Positions 30,516 to 39,254 are shown, counted from the first letter of the stretch. The stretch is DNA of 64,000 nt from Rhizorhabdus sp049889055 (GCF_049889055.1 NZ_JBLTWO010000001.1:620001-684000); one strand, 5' to 3'. Numbers and translations: made by a program. Notes: generated by a model not told the origin, from the sequence alone.

Positions 30516-30654
30516 CTACCGGAACAAGAGACATTGCATCGCACTGCGCAAAACGGTAAGAAGTCCCCGCCTGTTTCGGGGGGAAACAAGCCTGAACGTG
30601 ATTGGAAATCGTTCGAGCCACTCTCTTTTTAATCCACTTCCGGAGAATTCGATC

Positions 30655-30849
30655 ATGAAGAAGATCGTTGCCCTTTCGCTCATCGCCGTTGCTTCGCTCT
30701 CGCTGGCCGCCTGCACGAAGGAAGCCCCCGCTGCCGAGAACAACACCGCCGTCGTCGAGAACGCTGCTGACGCCGTTGTGGACACCAACGCCGCGATGGC
30801 CGACTCGAACACGGCTGCTCCGGCGGACAACGCTTCGAACGCGATGTAA
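30655..30849 (+). CDS. Small Ala/Asn-rich lipoprotein
   Basis: 64 aa. A clear lipoprotein signal (KKIVALSLIAVASLSLAAC) is followed by about 40 residues made almost only of Ala, Asn, Asp, Thr, Val and Glu. CGGAGAA lies upstream of the ATG and a strong terminator follows. No enzymatic motif is present; it may be an envelope spacer or stress lipoprotein. Function unknown. Confidence 0.8.
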   Translation: MKKIVALSLIAVASLSLAACTKEAPAAENNTAVVENAADAVVDTNAAMADSNTAAPADNASNAM

Positions 30850-30893
30850 TTCGTGCACGACCGCTTCGGTGGTCGTGGTTATCGAAAAGGGAA

Positions 30894-30924
30894 GGCCGCG
30901 CTTTCGGGCGCGGCCTTTTCTTTT
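30894..30924 (+). terminator. Rho-independent terminator after the small lipoprotein
   Basis: GGCCGCGC and GCGCGGCC form a perfect 8-bp stem with loop TTTCGG, followed by TTTTCTTTT. Confidence 0.93.
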
Positions 30925-30958
30925 GTCTGTCGCTCGTCCTGCCCAGGTGCAGGACTGA

Positions 30959-31753
30959 TCAGCGGAAGATCGGCTCGGTCACCAGCAATTCTTCGGCGGC
31001 GCAGACTTGGGCAGACGGAGCGGCACCGCTGCGTTGCAGGGCAGCAAGTTCCGACCGCGCCGCAACCACCCCATCGGCATAGGCCTGTTCGGTCCGGACG
31101 ACGTTCAGCGTCGCCGAGGCGGTCAGCCGCCCCGCCTCCACCGCACTCATGCTATGGGTCCCGCACACAACGCCGCTTTCGCCATAGGCCCGGCCGCGCG
31201 CCATGATCGGCGCAGCGCGCTCGTGCAGGATCTCCGACAGCACCAGTGCCCAGGTCCACCCCCTGGTGGCGTCGGCGGAAGGATAGTCATAGCTCATCCG
31301 CATCGAATCATCGGGTGTGACACAGGTCGGCCCCGATTCGGTCAGCAGCAGACGCCGGCGCTTGTAATAGGCCCGCAGTTCATTGGCCTCACGCACCGCG
31401 TCGCGCGACGCGCGCTCGATCAACGCGGCGGTGCGGGGGGCGGTCTGCGGGGTGATCGAGACGCGAGCCGCGCATCCGAACGCCCGCATCATCGCAGCGG
31501 CATCGCCGGCTTGGTCGTCGACCGCCATCGTCCAGCGCTGGCTTCCCGCCAATGCCCGGGTGGCCTTGTAGACATCCCGATCGGCTACCCCCTTGGGCTC
31601 CTGCGGAATGGGTGCCGGCGGCACCACGTCGACCAACGTCAGATAACCGGGATCGAGAAAGGGCGCCGGCCCGGTCTGTGCGCCGACCATTGCGGCGGCA
31701 CCCGCCAGACCGGCAAGGGCAGCGGCCCCTGCCAACATCGACTTCAGTTGCAT
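30959..31753 (-). CDS. Degenerate class A acid phosphatase (PAP2-like) homologue, probably non-catalytic
   Basis: 264 aa with a signal peptide (MLAGAAALAGLAGAAAMVGA). Its second half aligns by eye with the class A acid phosphatase core: YYKRRRLLLTESGPTC, then SYDYPSADATRGWTWALVLSEI, then RGRAYGESGVVCGTHSMSAVEAGR. The catalytic set is eroded: the RP pair reads RL, PSGH reads PSAD (residues 158-161), SR reads SG, and in HxxxD the His (200) remains but Asp is Ala (204). Signal and fold-defining hydrophobic residues are kept. It is the last gene of the EPS export operon, 45 bp after the kinase-like gene. ATG 31753 begins the signal; the frame opens earlier at 31801. Confidence 0.72.
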   Translation of the reverse strand: MQLKSMLAGAAALAGLAGAAAMVGAQTGPAPFLDPGYLTLVDVVPPAPIPQEPKGVADRDVYKATRALAGSQRWTMAVDDQAGDAAAMMRAFGCAARVSITPQTAPRTAALIERASRDAVREANELRAYYKRRRLLLTESGPTCVTPDDSMRMSYDYPSADATRGWTWALVLSEILHERAAPIMARGRAYGESGVVCGTHSMSAVEAGRLTASATLNVVRTEQAYADGVVAARSELAALQRSGAAPSAQVCAAEELLVTEPIFR

Positions 31754-31797
31754 GCACCTGCCCCCTGGTTCAATGCGGAACGGCGCTCCCCAGCGCC

Positions 31798-32583
31798 TCA
31801 ATCGTTATAATAGCTGCCGTAGCGTTTTTCCTGCCCATAGCCATAGCCATAGTCGTCCGCGGTGAGACCCGCGCTGTAGCGGTTGAGCACCGTGCCGATG
31901 CAGGGCGCGGGTGCCAGCAAGCGGAAGCTGTCGCGGATCTGCTTACGGGTGGTGACACCATCCTCGACGATCATCAGGAAAGCATCGATCTTCTGGCTGA
32001 TCACCACAGCATCGTCATTGGCGAACACCGGCGGGAGATCGCACAGGCACAGGCTGTTCTCGGGCAGCTGGCGCATCGCCGCGATCAGCGAATCCATCCG
32101 CGTCGATGCCACCAGCTCATCCGACGCGCCCGCATTGGGATAGCTGGGGAAGAGGGTCAGTTGCTCATTGGGAATCGTCCGCGCGACCTGCCGCAGATCG
32201 TCGATCGTCCCGTCGAGAAAATGCGACACGCCGTGGCGCCCGGTCAGCCGGAAATTCTTGGCGATGGTCGAGCGACGCAGATCGAAGTCGAACAAATAGG
32301 TGTGGAGGTCCGGAGACCGGGCCAGCGCCGCCGCCAGATTGGACGCGACGAAGCTCTTGCCGACCTTCGGCGTCGGCGATGTAACGCCGATGATCCGCCA
32401 GCCCTGCGACCGTGCGATTCGCAGTATCTGTGCACGCAGCAGGGTGAAGGGCCGCGACCGGATATCCTTGCTGTCGAAGCCATAGATTCCGGTCTCGCGC
32501 AGCTGCTCGAAACCGCGGACCGGCTCCTCGGCCGGGAAGCTTGCCGCATCCTGATCCATATCGGGCTGGGTGGGTGCGTTCAT
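31798..32583 (-). CDS. BY-kinase-like P-loop ATPase (CpsD/Wzc cytoplasmic-domain type)
   Basis: 261 aa. Walker A (SPTPKVGKS, about residues 69-77), Walker A' (LFDFDLRR) and Walker B (LCLCDLPPV) are in the order of bacterial tyrosine kinases. The C-terminus is tyrosine-rich (DDYGYGYGQEKRYGSYYND), as expected for an autophosphorylated tail. It is encoded next to its probable membrane activator, the Wzz-like protein, with a 4-bp overlap. It is expected to control EPS chain length and export by cycling of tail phosphorylation. Confidence 0.85.
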   Translation of the reverse strand: MNAPTQPDMDQDAASFPAEEPVRGFEQLRETGIYGFDSKDIRSRPFTLLRAQILRIARSQGWRIIGVTSPTPKVGKSFVASNLAAALARSPDLHTYLFDFDLRRSTIAKNFRLTGRHGVSHFLDGTIDDLRQVARTIPNEQLTLFPSYPNAGASDELVASTRMDSLIAAMRQLPENSLCLCDLPPVFANDDAVVISQKIDAFLMIVEDGVTTRKQIRDSFRLLAPAPCIGTVLNRYSAGLTADDYGYGYGQEKRYGSYYND

Positions 32584-34049
32584 GCCGCTGCCGTCTTGTC
32601 GCGCCGCCGGAACAGCCCCCGCGCGCCGCGCGCCTTCTTCTTGCCCCGGCCCTTGCCCTTGGGCTTGAGCGTCGGGATCACCACCAGCGGACCGACGCCC
32701 AGCATCTGCTGCAGCGTGGCCGCTCCCCGGATCGGTCGGCGCAGCAGTTCGACGAGCAAGGCGAGACCGAGACCGAGGGCTATGCCCATCGACAGGCCGC
32801 CCGCGACGAGCAGACCGCGGTTGGGCGAATTGGGTTCATCCGGCAGCGTCGGCGGGTCGACCAGCACAAGCCGTTCGCCGCGCTGTTCCTCCGCCATCTT
32901 CTGGGCCGCTTCGGCCGCCAGAAGATTGCCCGATATCCGTTCGTAATTGGCACGCAGGCCATCGGCTTTCGCCTCGAGCTGGCGAATGCTCTCCTCGATC
33001 AGCGGCGCGCCGCTCTGGGCGACGACAGCGGCATTGGCGCGCGACATGTCCGCTGTCTTGGCGCTGCTGAGCGTTGCGATCGTGCGATTGTTCGCCGCGA
33101 TCTGCGCGCTGATCGCCGGGTTGTTGCGCGGCCCCATATTCGCCCGCGCAGCCGCGCGCGCTTCGGTCAGCTTCTGCTTGGCGGCAATGACATCGGGGTG
33201 GTTGTCGGAGTATAGCGCCTGCGCCGCGGCGAGCGCCGCCTCTGCCTGCGAAACGCGCTCATCGGCGTTGGTGCTGCCGCTGTTAAGGCGCCCCTGAAGT
33301 TCGGTATTCTCGCGCTGCAGCTGGGCGATCTGGACGTCGTAGTTGGCGGTGGACGGTATGAACCCACCGATCCGCGACAGCGCCAGACCGTTACGTCCCT
33401 TGATCTCGGCGATCCGACCCTCGAGCTCCGAAATCTGCCCCTGGATCTGGCCCGACTGGTCGCGCAGGAAACCCACGGTGGCGTCTGCCTGGGCGGCCAG
33501 CTGCGTGCTGTCGAGCTTGAGCAGCTTTTCGGTGAACTGCTGCGTCACCGCCTGGGCCTTGGCCGGGTCGGAATAGGTGAAGGACACTGCGAAGGCGATC
33601 GTGCTCGACGTCCCGCGCCGCTCGGCCAGCTTGTCGATGTCGGCGGTGACCGGGGTGATCGCCGTCGCCTTGCGCATAATCTCGATAATCGCCGACAGCG
33701 AACGCTTGCGGCGCTCCGACTGATAGAGATCATTTTGCTGGATGATCTCTATCAGGCCCGGCCGACTCAGTATCTGCTGCTTGATCCGGGCGATGCGCTG
33801 GTCGATCAGGTCGTTGACCGCCGTCGCCGCTATCGCCTCGGGCAGTTCCTTCGATTCCACTACGACCGTGGCCGAAGACTGGTAATAGGCCGGAAGGCCA
33901 TAGGCCAGGCCGACCCCCGTGGCGGTGCTCACCACGAAGGGAATGATGACGAGCCATCGTCGCTGGGAGAGGATCTGCGGCAGATAGGCGAGCAGCCCGT
34001 CCGACAGCTCGACCTCGTTCAGCGCAGCGGGATCGCCGGCATCGTTCAT
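32580..34049 (-). CDS. Wzz/GumC-type polysaccharide chain-length determinant
   Basis: 489 aa. An N-terminal Wzz domain with a membrane helix (WLVIIPFVVSTATGVGLAYG, residues 33-52) precedes a long periplasmic coiled-coil region (residues 170-390: ARIGGF-type breaks, many Ala/Gln/Glu heptads). A second membrane helix at about 410-430 (GLLVAGGLSMGIALGLGLAL) follows, with a basic cytosolic tail (KGKGRGKKKARGARG). It lacks the fused kinase domain, which is the next gene. It sets polymer length and bridges to the outer-membrane exporter. Confidence 0.9.
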   Translation of the reverse strand: MNDAGDPAALNEVELSDGLLAYLPQILSQRRWLVIIPFVVSTATGVGLAYGLPAYYQSSATVVVESKELPEAIAATAVNDLIDQRIARIKQQILSRPGLIEIIQQNDLYQSERRKRSLSAIIEIMRKATAITPVTADIDKLAERRGTSSTIAFAVSFTYSDPAKAQAVTQQFTEKLLKLDSTQLAAQADATVGFLRDQSGQIQGQISELEGRIAEIKGRNGLALSRIGGFIPSTANYDVQIAQLQRENTELQGRLNSGSTNADERVSQAEAALAAAQALYSDNHPDVIAAKQKLTEARAAARANMGPRNNPAISAQIAANNRTIATLSSAKTADMSRANAAVVAQSGAPLIEESIRQLEAKADGLRANYERISGNLLAAEAAQKMAEEQRGERLVLVDPPTLPDEPNSPNRGLLVAGGLSMGIALGLGLALLVELLRRPIRGAATLQQMLGVGPLVVIPTLKPKGKGRGKKKARGARGLFRRRDKTAAA

Positions 34050-34050
34050 A

Positions 34051-35220
34051 TCAGCGCTTCACCAGCTGGATGGTCGCGTAGATATCGCCGCCGATATCGG
34101 CCTTCACCGGGAAACCCTGACCATAGATATCACGATAATAGCCTTCGGCGCCGATCTTGATCCCACGCTGCAGCTGATATTCGAGGCCGCCTCGACCGGA
34201 CACGAACTGCCGCGTTCCGAGCAGACCCGCCTGCCCCTCACTGCGCGAATAACTGCCGTTCCACAGGAACGTCATGCGTTCGCTGAGCGTGTGACGGTAG
34301 TTGACCCCGACCTGCGTCCGCTCGACCGTGCTGCCGGCGCCCGAGGCGCTGACCGAGCGATCCGCGACGATGCAGAGGTTGGTCCGGCGCCCGGTGTGGC
34401 AAAGCTGGAGCGACCCGGCCAGGCCCTGGGTCGAGACCGAGGGTGCGATACCGGGTAGGTTGAGGCGGCTGAACGACATGCCGAGCGAGGCATCGACCGA
34501 CCAGGTCGGGCTCAGCACGGTCGAGAAGGTCAGCTGCGGCTGCATGATCAAGGTACTGAGCCCAGCCGTGTCATATTCGATCCGGTAGACCGAGCCGCTG
34601 ATCCCCACCTTGGTCTTGGCGTTGATCGCATGCTTCCAGCCGATCCGGCCGCCATAATTGTCCGAATCGGCGCCGCCGGGGCCATTGGCGAAGCGGGTCG
34701 CGGTGTAGCCGCCATCGGCGCTGATGACGTCCTTGGGCGTCGCCTGATATTGCCAGCCGCCGCTGGCCGCATAGGTGTTCGAGCGGCGGCGCAGGCCGAT
34801 CAGGTTGACGTCGGGCGCATCGATCGGATCGCCGGTGACGTCGTCGCGCCCCTGACCGATCACCTCGCTGTCATAGCGCAGCGCGCCGAACACGGTCAGC
34901 TTGGTCGTCACCCGCTGCTGCGTTTCGAGCACGGCGCCATAGGCGTCGTTCTTGCCATAGTTGCTCAGATAGGCGGTCCGGTCGAAATGACCCGACGCAG
35001 TGGTCTGGCCCTTGGCGCTCTGGATCGTCAGGCGCGGCGCGATCGACGTCTCGATGTACGTCGCCGAGACATCGTCGCCCGCCGACAGGAACGGGTTGGC
35101 GTCATAGCCGAGGCGATAATCGGTCTCGACCGAGAAGGTCGACTTGGCAAGCGCGGCGCTGGAGGCGCCCGCCAGGGCGAGGCCGGCCACGCCGGCCGCG
35201 ATGCAGCGGCGGACGATCAT
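34051..35220 (-). CDS. Outer-membrane beta-barrel protein of the EPS export operon
   Basis: 389 aa. A signal peptide (AAGVAGLALAGASSAALA) is followed by alternating amphipathic strands with many Tyr/Gly/Asp turns (YRLGYDANPFLSAGDDVSATYIE onward), ending in a short strand with basic terminus (IYATIQLVKR). This matches the outer-membrane barrel proteins that accompany Wza/Wzz genes in sphingomonads. It may form or support the secretion pore. It starts 4 bp inside the stop of the Wza-like gene. Confidence 0.8.
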   Translation of the reverse strand: MIVRRCIAAGVAGLALAGASSAALAKSTFSVETDYRLGYDANPFLSAGDDVSATYIETSIAPRLTIQSAKGQTTASGHFDRTAYLSNYGKNDAYGAVLETQQRVTTKLTVFGALRYDSEVIGQGRDDVTGDPIDAPDVNLIGLRRRSNTYAASGGWQYQATPKDVISADGGYTATRFANGPGGADSDNYGGRIGWKHAINAKTKVGISGSVYRIEYDTAGLSTLIMQPQLTFSTVLSPTWSVDASLGMSFSRLNLPGIAPSVSTQGLAGSLQLCHTGRRTNLCIVADRSVSASGAGSTVERTQVGVNYRHTLSERMTFLWNGSYSRSEGQAGLLGTRQFVSGRGGLEYQLQRGIKIGAEGYYRDIYGQGFPVKADIGGDIYATIQLVKR

Positions 35221-35909
35221 GGCACCACCACCGTGTCACCGCTCTGCAGTTCGATGATCGCACCGCGCAGATCGGACTGCGACGGGGATCCCTTCATCGC
35301 CGTGTCGAGACGAACGTCGATCACCTGAATCTGAGCCCCCTGTTTTCTGTATATCTTCACCCGGCTGAGGTCGGCAAACTCGGTCGGCCCACCCGCCACG
35401 CTGATCGCCTCGAGTACATTGACGTAATGGCCCGGCTGGAACGCGCCCGGCTGGCGCACCTTGCCCGCAACCGAGAAGCTCAGCCCGCTCGGATTCTTGA
35501 CCGACACCGTCACGCGCGGCACGCTGTTGCGATACTGGTCCGACAGGCCCGCCGCGATCACGCCCTCCAGATCGGTCGGCAATTTGTTCAGCGCATCGAT
35601 CCGGCCCACGAGCGGGAAGGAAACGCTGCCGTCCGGCAGGACCTTGAGGACACGCTGCAGACGCTCGTCACCCCAGACATAGATTTCGATCTCGTCGCCC
35701 GGATTGATGCGATAGGGCTTGAGAGCACCGGGCGCCGGAGCGGCACTGGGCAGCGATGCGACCGCAGCCGGCGGCGGCGCTGCTGCTGCTTCGGAGACGG
35801 CGTTGGCGGTCTGAGCCGACGTGAGAGACGGTGCCAGCGACAGGCTCAGCCCCGCAGCCACCGCGAACGCGTGTCTCGATCGCTTCACGCTACGCCCAAC
35901 TGACACCAT
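35217..35909 (-). CDS. Polysaccharide export protein (Wza/GumB-like)
   Basis: 230 aa. A basic N-terminus and signal peptide (AFAVAAGLSLSLAPSLTSAQ) are followed by a Poly_export domain (YRINPGDEIEIYVWGDERLQ) and a SLBB-like repeat (FSVAGKVRQPGAFQPGHYVNVLEAISVAGG). No lipobox cysteine is present, unlike classical Wza, so membrane attachment would be different. First gene of the five-gene export operon; overlaps of 4 bp couple it to the barrel gene. Confidence 0.9.
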   Translation of the reverse strand: MVSVGRSVKRSRHAFAVAAGLSLSLAPSLTSAQTANAVSEAAAAPPPAAVASLPSAAPAPGALKPYRINPGDEIEIYVWGDERLQRVLKVLPDGSVSFPLVGRIDALNKLPTDLEGVIAAGLSDQYRNSVPRVTVSVKNPSGLSFSVAGKVRQPGAFQPGHYVNVLEAISVAGGPTEFADLSRVKIYRKQGAQIQVIDVRLDTAMKGSPSQSDLRGAIIELQSGDTVVVP

Positions 35910-36127
35910 GGTCTTTCATCGCTCCCTGCTCCGCCGCCCCCATGCGGATCCGCCCCCCGGCATTTCCGAGACAAGTGCCTCAAAATCCTGTCGGACGGAA
36001 TATAAAAAGCCGATCCGGGGGCGCACTTTGCACAAGCTAACATTTGCCCCGACGCACAATCGGGCAAATCGCAACCAGAAGACGCTTTCCGAACGCTACG
36101 GATATCGAGCCGCAAAAGCGACGGGAG

Positions 36128-36446
36128 TGGTGCGGGCGGGGGGAATCGAACCCCCACAGGTCTCGCGACCTTACGGATTTTCGTACCACTTCGGCTTTCG
36201 CCGCCGCCCCGAAGGACGTTCGTGGTCTGGACTATACCTTCGCCCTGTCTCCATGCGGATAGCTGCATGGTGATGTAGGCGCTGCCCGTCTAGTCTCTAC
36301 ACCTTCCGGCGCGAGGACGCCGGCTTGGCTCGGGATCGCCAGGAAGAAGGGTTCCCCGAATTTGAGCAGTTCTGCACCATGGGTTTCCCCATGGGCACTC
36401 GATGCGACTTCAAGTCCGTTGCGTCTACCAGTTTCGCCACGCCCGC
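36128..36446 (-). tRNA. tRNA-Leu(UAA) interrupted by a group I intron
   Basis: Exons are 36446-36412 (35 nt) and 36181-36128 (54 nt, encoded CCA). Joined, they give a complete 89-nt class II tRNA: a 7-bp acceptor (GCGGGCG/CGCCCGC), a D arm with GCGAAACTGGTAGACGC, anticodon stem ACGGA/TCCGT with loop CTTAAAA (anticodon UAA), variable arm AGGTC-GCGA-GACCT and T arm GGGGG-TTCGATT-CCCCC. The intron lies between anticodon positions 34 and 35, the site used by cyanobacterial tRNA-Leu(UAA) introns. Scanners that need a contiguous tRNA will miss it. No own promoter was recognised in the 70 bp after ihfB. Confidence 0.93.
36182..36411 (-). ncRNA. Group I intron (Azoarcus-like IC3 type) in tRNA-Leu(UAA)
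   Basis: 230 nt without an ORF. Core elements on the minus strand: P element AAATTCGGGGAACCC, Q-side GAGCCAAGCCGGC, R element GTGTAGAGACTAGACGG (about 36303-36286), and S element AAGGTATAGTCCAGACC (36240-36224), whose AGACTA/TAGTC segments form P7. The 5' exon end ACTT can pair with an internal guide GAGT near the intron start, giving the U-G wobble at the 5' splice site, and the intron ends in the expected G. These blocks closely resemble the Azoarcus tRNA-Ile intron. It is expected to self-splice. Confidence 0.93.
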
Positions 36447-36516
36447 AGCGCGGAGCGCGCTGAATAGCCAGCGCGGCTCCGGTCGCCAAGCGGGATTTGC
36501 CGCGACCCGACCGCGA

Positions 36517-36795
36517 TCAGACGTTGAGACGCTCGCGTATCTCCTTGCCCGGCTTGAAATAGGGCACGCGCTTGGCGGAAACGGGAACGGTGTCGCCGGT
36601 GCGGGGATTGCGCCCCACGCGCTCGCCCCTCGACCGCGTCGAAAAGGCCCCGAACCCGCGCAGTTCGACGCGGCCACCCTCGGCAAGACGCTTGCTGATG
36701 GCGTCGAATAGAGTTGCCACGATCTTCTCGACCTCCTTGGGCGAAAGGTCCGGATTTTCCTGTGCCAACAATTGAACCAATTCCGACCTGATCAC
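36517..36795 (-). CDS. ihfB: Integration host factor beta subunit
   Basis: 92 aa from GTG 36795. IRSELVQLLAQENPDLSPKEVEKIV is the IhfB-type start; GFGAFSTRSRGERVGRNPRTGD carries the DNA-intercalating beta arm with the RNPRTG loop. It forms the heterodimer with IhfA that bends DNA. GTG is chosen because family members begin at this isoleucine and GGGGGGA lies 7 nt upstream; ATG codons at 36825 or 36816 would add a basic extension (MSKGGRF). Confidence 0.93.
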   Translation of the reverse strand: MIRSELVQLLAQENPDLSPKEVEKIVATLFDAISKRLAEGGRVELRGFGAFSTRSRGERVGRNPRTGDTVPVSAKRVPYFKPGKEIRERLNV

Positions 36796-37056
36796 AAAGC
36801 GTCCCCCCTTCGACATCATGGCCAAGCCGGCAAATGTTGTTTTGGCAGCAACTGCCGTCGGCTTCGGCGAATCCGCCCCCAGCGAAGCTCACCGTATCCG
36901 CATCTATGTATAAAAACGGACACGAATCAATCCAAGTTAAGGGCGGTGGGCGTGAATGACCCTCGGTTCAGCCTTGCGACAGACGCTGCACCGCAATAAA
37001 CCGCAGAGCGAGCCGGAAACCGCCCGCCACGATCCGGCCTATCGAAAGGGTCATAA

Positions 37057-37422
37057 ATGCTTGTTCGCCTGGTCGTAGCCTCGATCGCCACCCTGACCAT
37101 CGCAGCCGGCGCTTCCGCCGCACCGCTACCCAAGCCGGCGGCTTTCGGCGTCTGCGGCGCCTGCCATAAAGTCGACAAGGGCGCCCCGAACGGCATCGGC
37201 CCCAATCTTTGGGGCATTGGCGGCACCAAGGCCGGCGACGTTCCGGGCTTCGCCTTCTCGCCCGCCATGAAAGCGTCGAAGGTCGTGTGGACCCGCGACA
37301 ATCTGATCGCCTTCATCCAGGCTCCGCAAAAGGTCGTGCCCGGCACGCGCATGCCCTTCGGCGGGCTTAAGAACCCGACCATGGCGGCGCAGATCGCGGA
37401 CTATATCCTGTCGCTGAAATAA
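37057..37422 (+). CDS. Class I c-type cytochrome
   Basis: 121 aa. A signal peptide (VVASIATLTIAAGASA) is followed by the heme motif CGACH and a distal Met ligand in GTRMPFGGLKN, the arrangement of small periplasmic cytochrome c (c2/c550 type). It carries electrons between membrane complexes. GAAAGGG precedes the ATG. It is a single gene divergent from ihfB. Confidence 0.93.
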   Translation: MLVRLVVASIATLTIAAGASAAPLPKPAAFGVCGACHKVDKGAPNGIGPNLWGIGGTKAGDVPGFAFSPAMKASKVVWTRDNLIAFIQAPQKVVPGTRMPFGGLKNPTMAAQIADYILSLK

Positions 37423-37474
37423 GCCCGCGACGGCTGGGGTTCAGGATCAGCCGCCCCGGCCAGTCCGTGCGTCT

Positions 37475-39139
37475 CTAGCTTGCCGCCGCCCCGCTTCGGG
37501 CAAGGCGCACGATATCCATCTTCGCGAGCTTGCCGGCTAGCACGGCGACGGCAGCATCGGTCATCGCCATCGCCTTGCCGAGATCGCCGAGCGAAATCGG
37601 ACCCTTGTCGACGACCGCGATCAGCCGGCGCGCCTGCTCGGCGGGCAGTTCGATATGCGCGAACAGCACCTCGCCAAGAACGGTCGAGCGAATCCGTCCC
37701 GTCGGGTCCGGGACCGCCGAGACGATCGTATGTCCGTCCATCAGGTGGGTCGGATAGGTCCTGAAAACGTGATAGCCGTCCAGATGACCCGGATGCATCG
37801 CAGGGCGCGTCGCGATCTTCTGGGCCGCCGACAACAGCCCCTTGCTGCGGCGTCGGGTCTGTTCGGCCCACAGCTCGACATAGCGCCTGTAGATGCCCGC
37901 CCAGTCATAGTCCCGCTCCGCACGGAGCCTCCCCGCTTCGCCCATGCGGCGACGGAGGTCCGGATCGTTGACCAGCGTTTCGAGCCGGTCCGCCAGTTCC
38001 TCATGGTCGAACGAGACGGCAGCGGCGACGCGCGCGCAGAACGGCTCATAAGCCTTGTCGACCTCGAACCGCTGCGCGAGTTCCGCTCCGGCACCGGGGC
38101 TCGGCGCCCAGCTCGTGATCCGGAAACCGTCGACGCCCTGGCGCACCGTGTCCTTGTAGCCGTTCCAGTCGCTGACGATCACCGGCAAGGCCGCAGCCAT
38201 CGCCTCGATCGGGGTGATGCCGAAGGTCTCCTGCACATTGTCGGCCAGCGACATGAAGATGTCACCCGCCTGGAAGGCATCGAAATATTGGTCGTCATCA
38301 GCCCCGTCGACGAAGATGTGCCGCGCAGCGGGAGCGTATTTCCCTGCGGCGGCGCGGACCGCGTCATCGGCCGAGGCATTGGCCGACTGCCCCGCCTGCA
38401 CGAGCACCAGCCGCTTGCCGGTGCGGCGAATGACCGCCTCGACCGCGCGATACATCGGATAGGGATGGGCCTTGGTCGCGAAGGACAGGCGCCCCGCATA
38501 GAGCACGACCACATCGTCTTCGGTGAGCCCCAGTCGCGCCCGCGCCGAGGCGCGACGCGATGCCGACGGCGCGAATGTCGCGGCATGGACACCGAGCGGG
38601 ATGACCGGGAACATCGGCAGATCGGGTCGAACCTCGCCTCCCATCCGCCAGCGATGATAGTCGATCGCGGCCTCGATCGACGTCCTGACGACATCGAGGG
38701 CGGCGGTCGACGTGCAGATCAGCGCGTCCCACTCCATCATCGGTTCGGTGACATAGCCGGTGATGATCTCCTGCGCGCGCAGCGAGGACAGGGTGTGGGT
38801 GATGCCGCACAGGCTATAGGCGAGCGGGTTTTCGCGCAGTCGCAGGCGCGCATCCGCAGCCAGGCCGGGGTCGAGCCGGAAGAGGGTGCCGACCTGCTTC
38901 AACTGATCGGTCCGGTTGCCCGCGATCCACTGAATTTGCCGACCAGGCGTCACCGCGTCGATTGCCTTGGCGATCTCGGCCGCTCCGCTGCGCTTGCCCC
39001 CGAACAGGATGAAGGGCTCATCGGGCGGCATCGCTTCGACAGCGGCGCGGAGGAAGGCCGCGCCGGCGGACCGGCGGCCCATCATGGTCCGCCCCTCGGT
39101 CAGATAGGCATCGGGTTCGCAAGTGAAGGCTATACGCAT
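37475..39139 (-). CDS. GT4 family glycosyltransferase with C-terminal extension
   Basis: 554 aa. The GT-B fold has an N-terminal domain from MRIAFTCEPDAYLTEG, a nucleotide-sugar site with VVLYAGRLSFATKAHPYPM, and QETFGITPIEAMAAALPVIVSDWNGYKDTV, which holds the EX7E-type motif. About 100 residues follow the catalytic domain and end in a small helical block resembling a winged helix (ISLGDLGKAMAMTDAAVAVLAGKLAKM). It probably makes an extracellular or surface glycan; the pathway is unknown, and it is 1.5 kb from the EPS export operon. AAGGAG precedes ATG 39139. Confidence 0.82.
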   Translation of the reverse strand: MRIAFTCEPDAYLTEGRTMMGRRSAGAAFLRAAVEAMPPDEPFILFGGKRSGAAEIAKAIDAVTPGRQIQWIAGNRTDQLKQVGTLFRLDPGLAADARLRLRENPLAYSLCGITHTLSSLRAQEIITGYVTEPMMEWDALICTSTAALDVVRTSIEAAIDYHRWRMGGEVRPDLPMFPVIPLGVHAATFAPSASRRASARARLGLTEDDVVVLYAGRLSFATKAHPYPMYRAVEAVIRRTGKRLVLVQAGQSANASADDAVRAAAGKYAPAARHIFVDGADDDQYFDAFQAGDIFMSLADNVQETFGITPIEAMAAALPVIVSDWNGYKDTVRQGVDGFRITSWAPSPGAGAELAQRFEVDKAYEPFCARVAAAVSFDHEELADRLETLVNDPDLRRRMGEAGRLRAERDYDWAGIYRRYVELWAEQTRRRSKGLLSAAQKIATRPAMHPGHLDGYHVFRTYPTHLMDGHTIVSAVPDPTGRIRSTVLGEVLFAHIELPAEQARRLIAVVDKGPISLGDLGKAMAMTDAAVAVLAGKLAKMDIVRLARSGAAAS

Positions 39140-39254
39140 GGCGGCTCCTTGCACGCGCGCGCGCCGCAAGGTCAATCCACTCGGCGCGACGCAACGTCGC
39201 TCTATGCCGAACTGTCGGCATAACCATTAAGCGAAGATATGCATCGAGAGATGG

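Noticed and set aside
30559..30590. Terminator after mlaA
   Set aside because: A CCCCG/CGGGG hairpin is present but no T-run follows.
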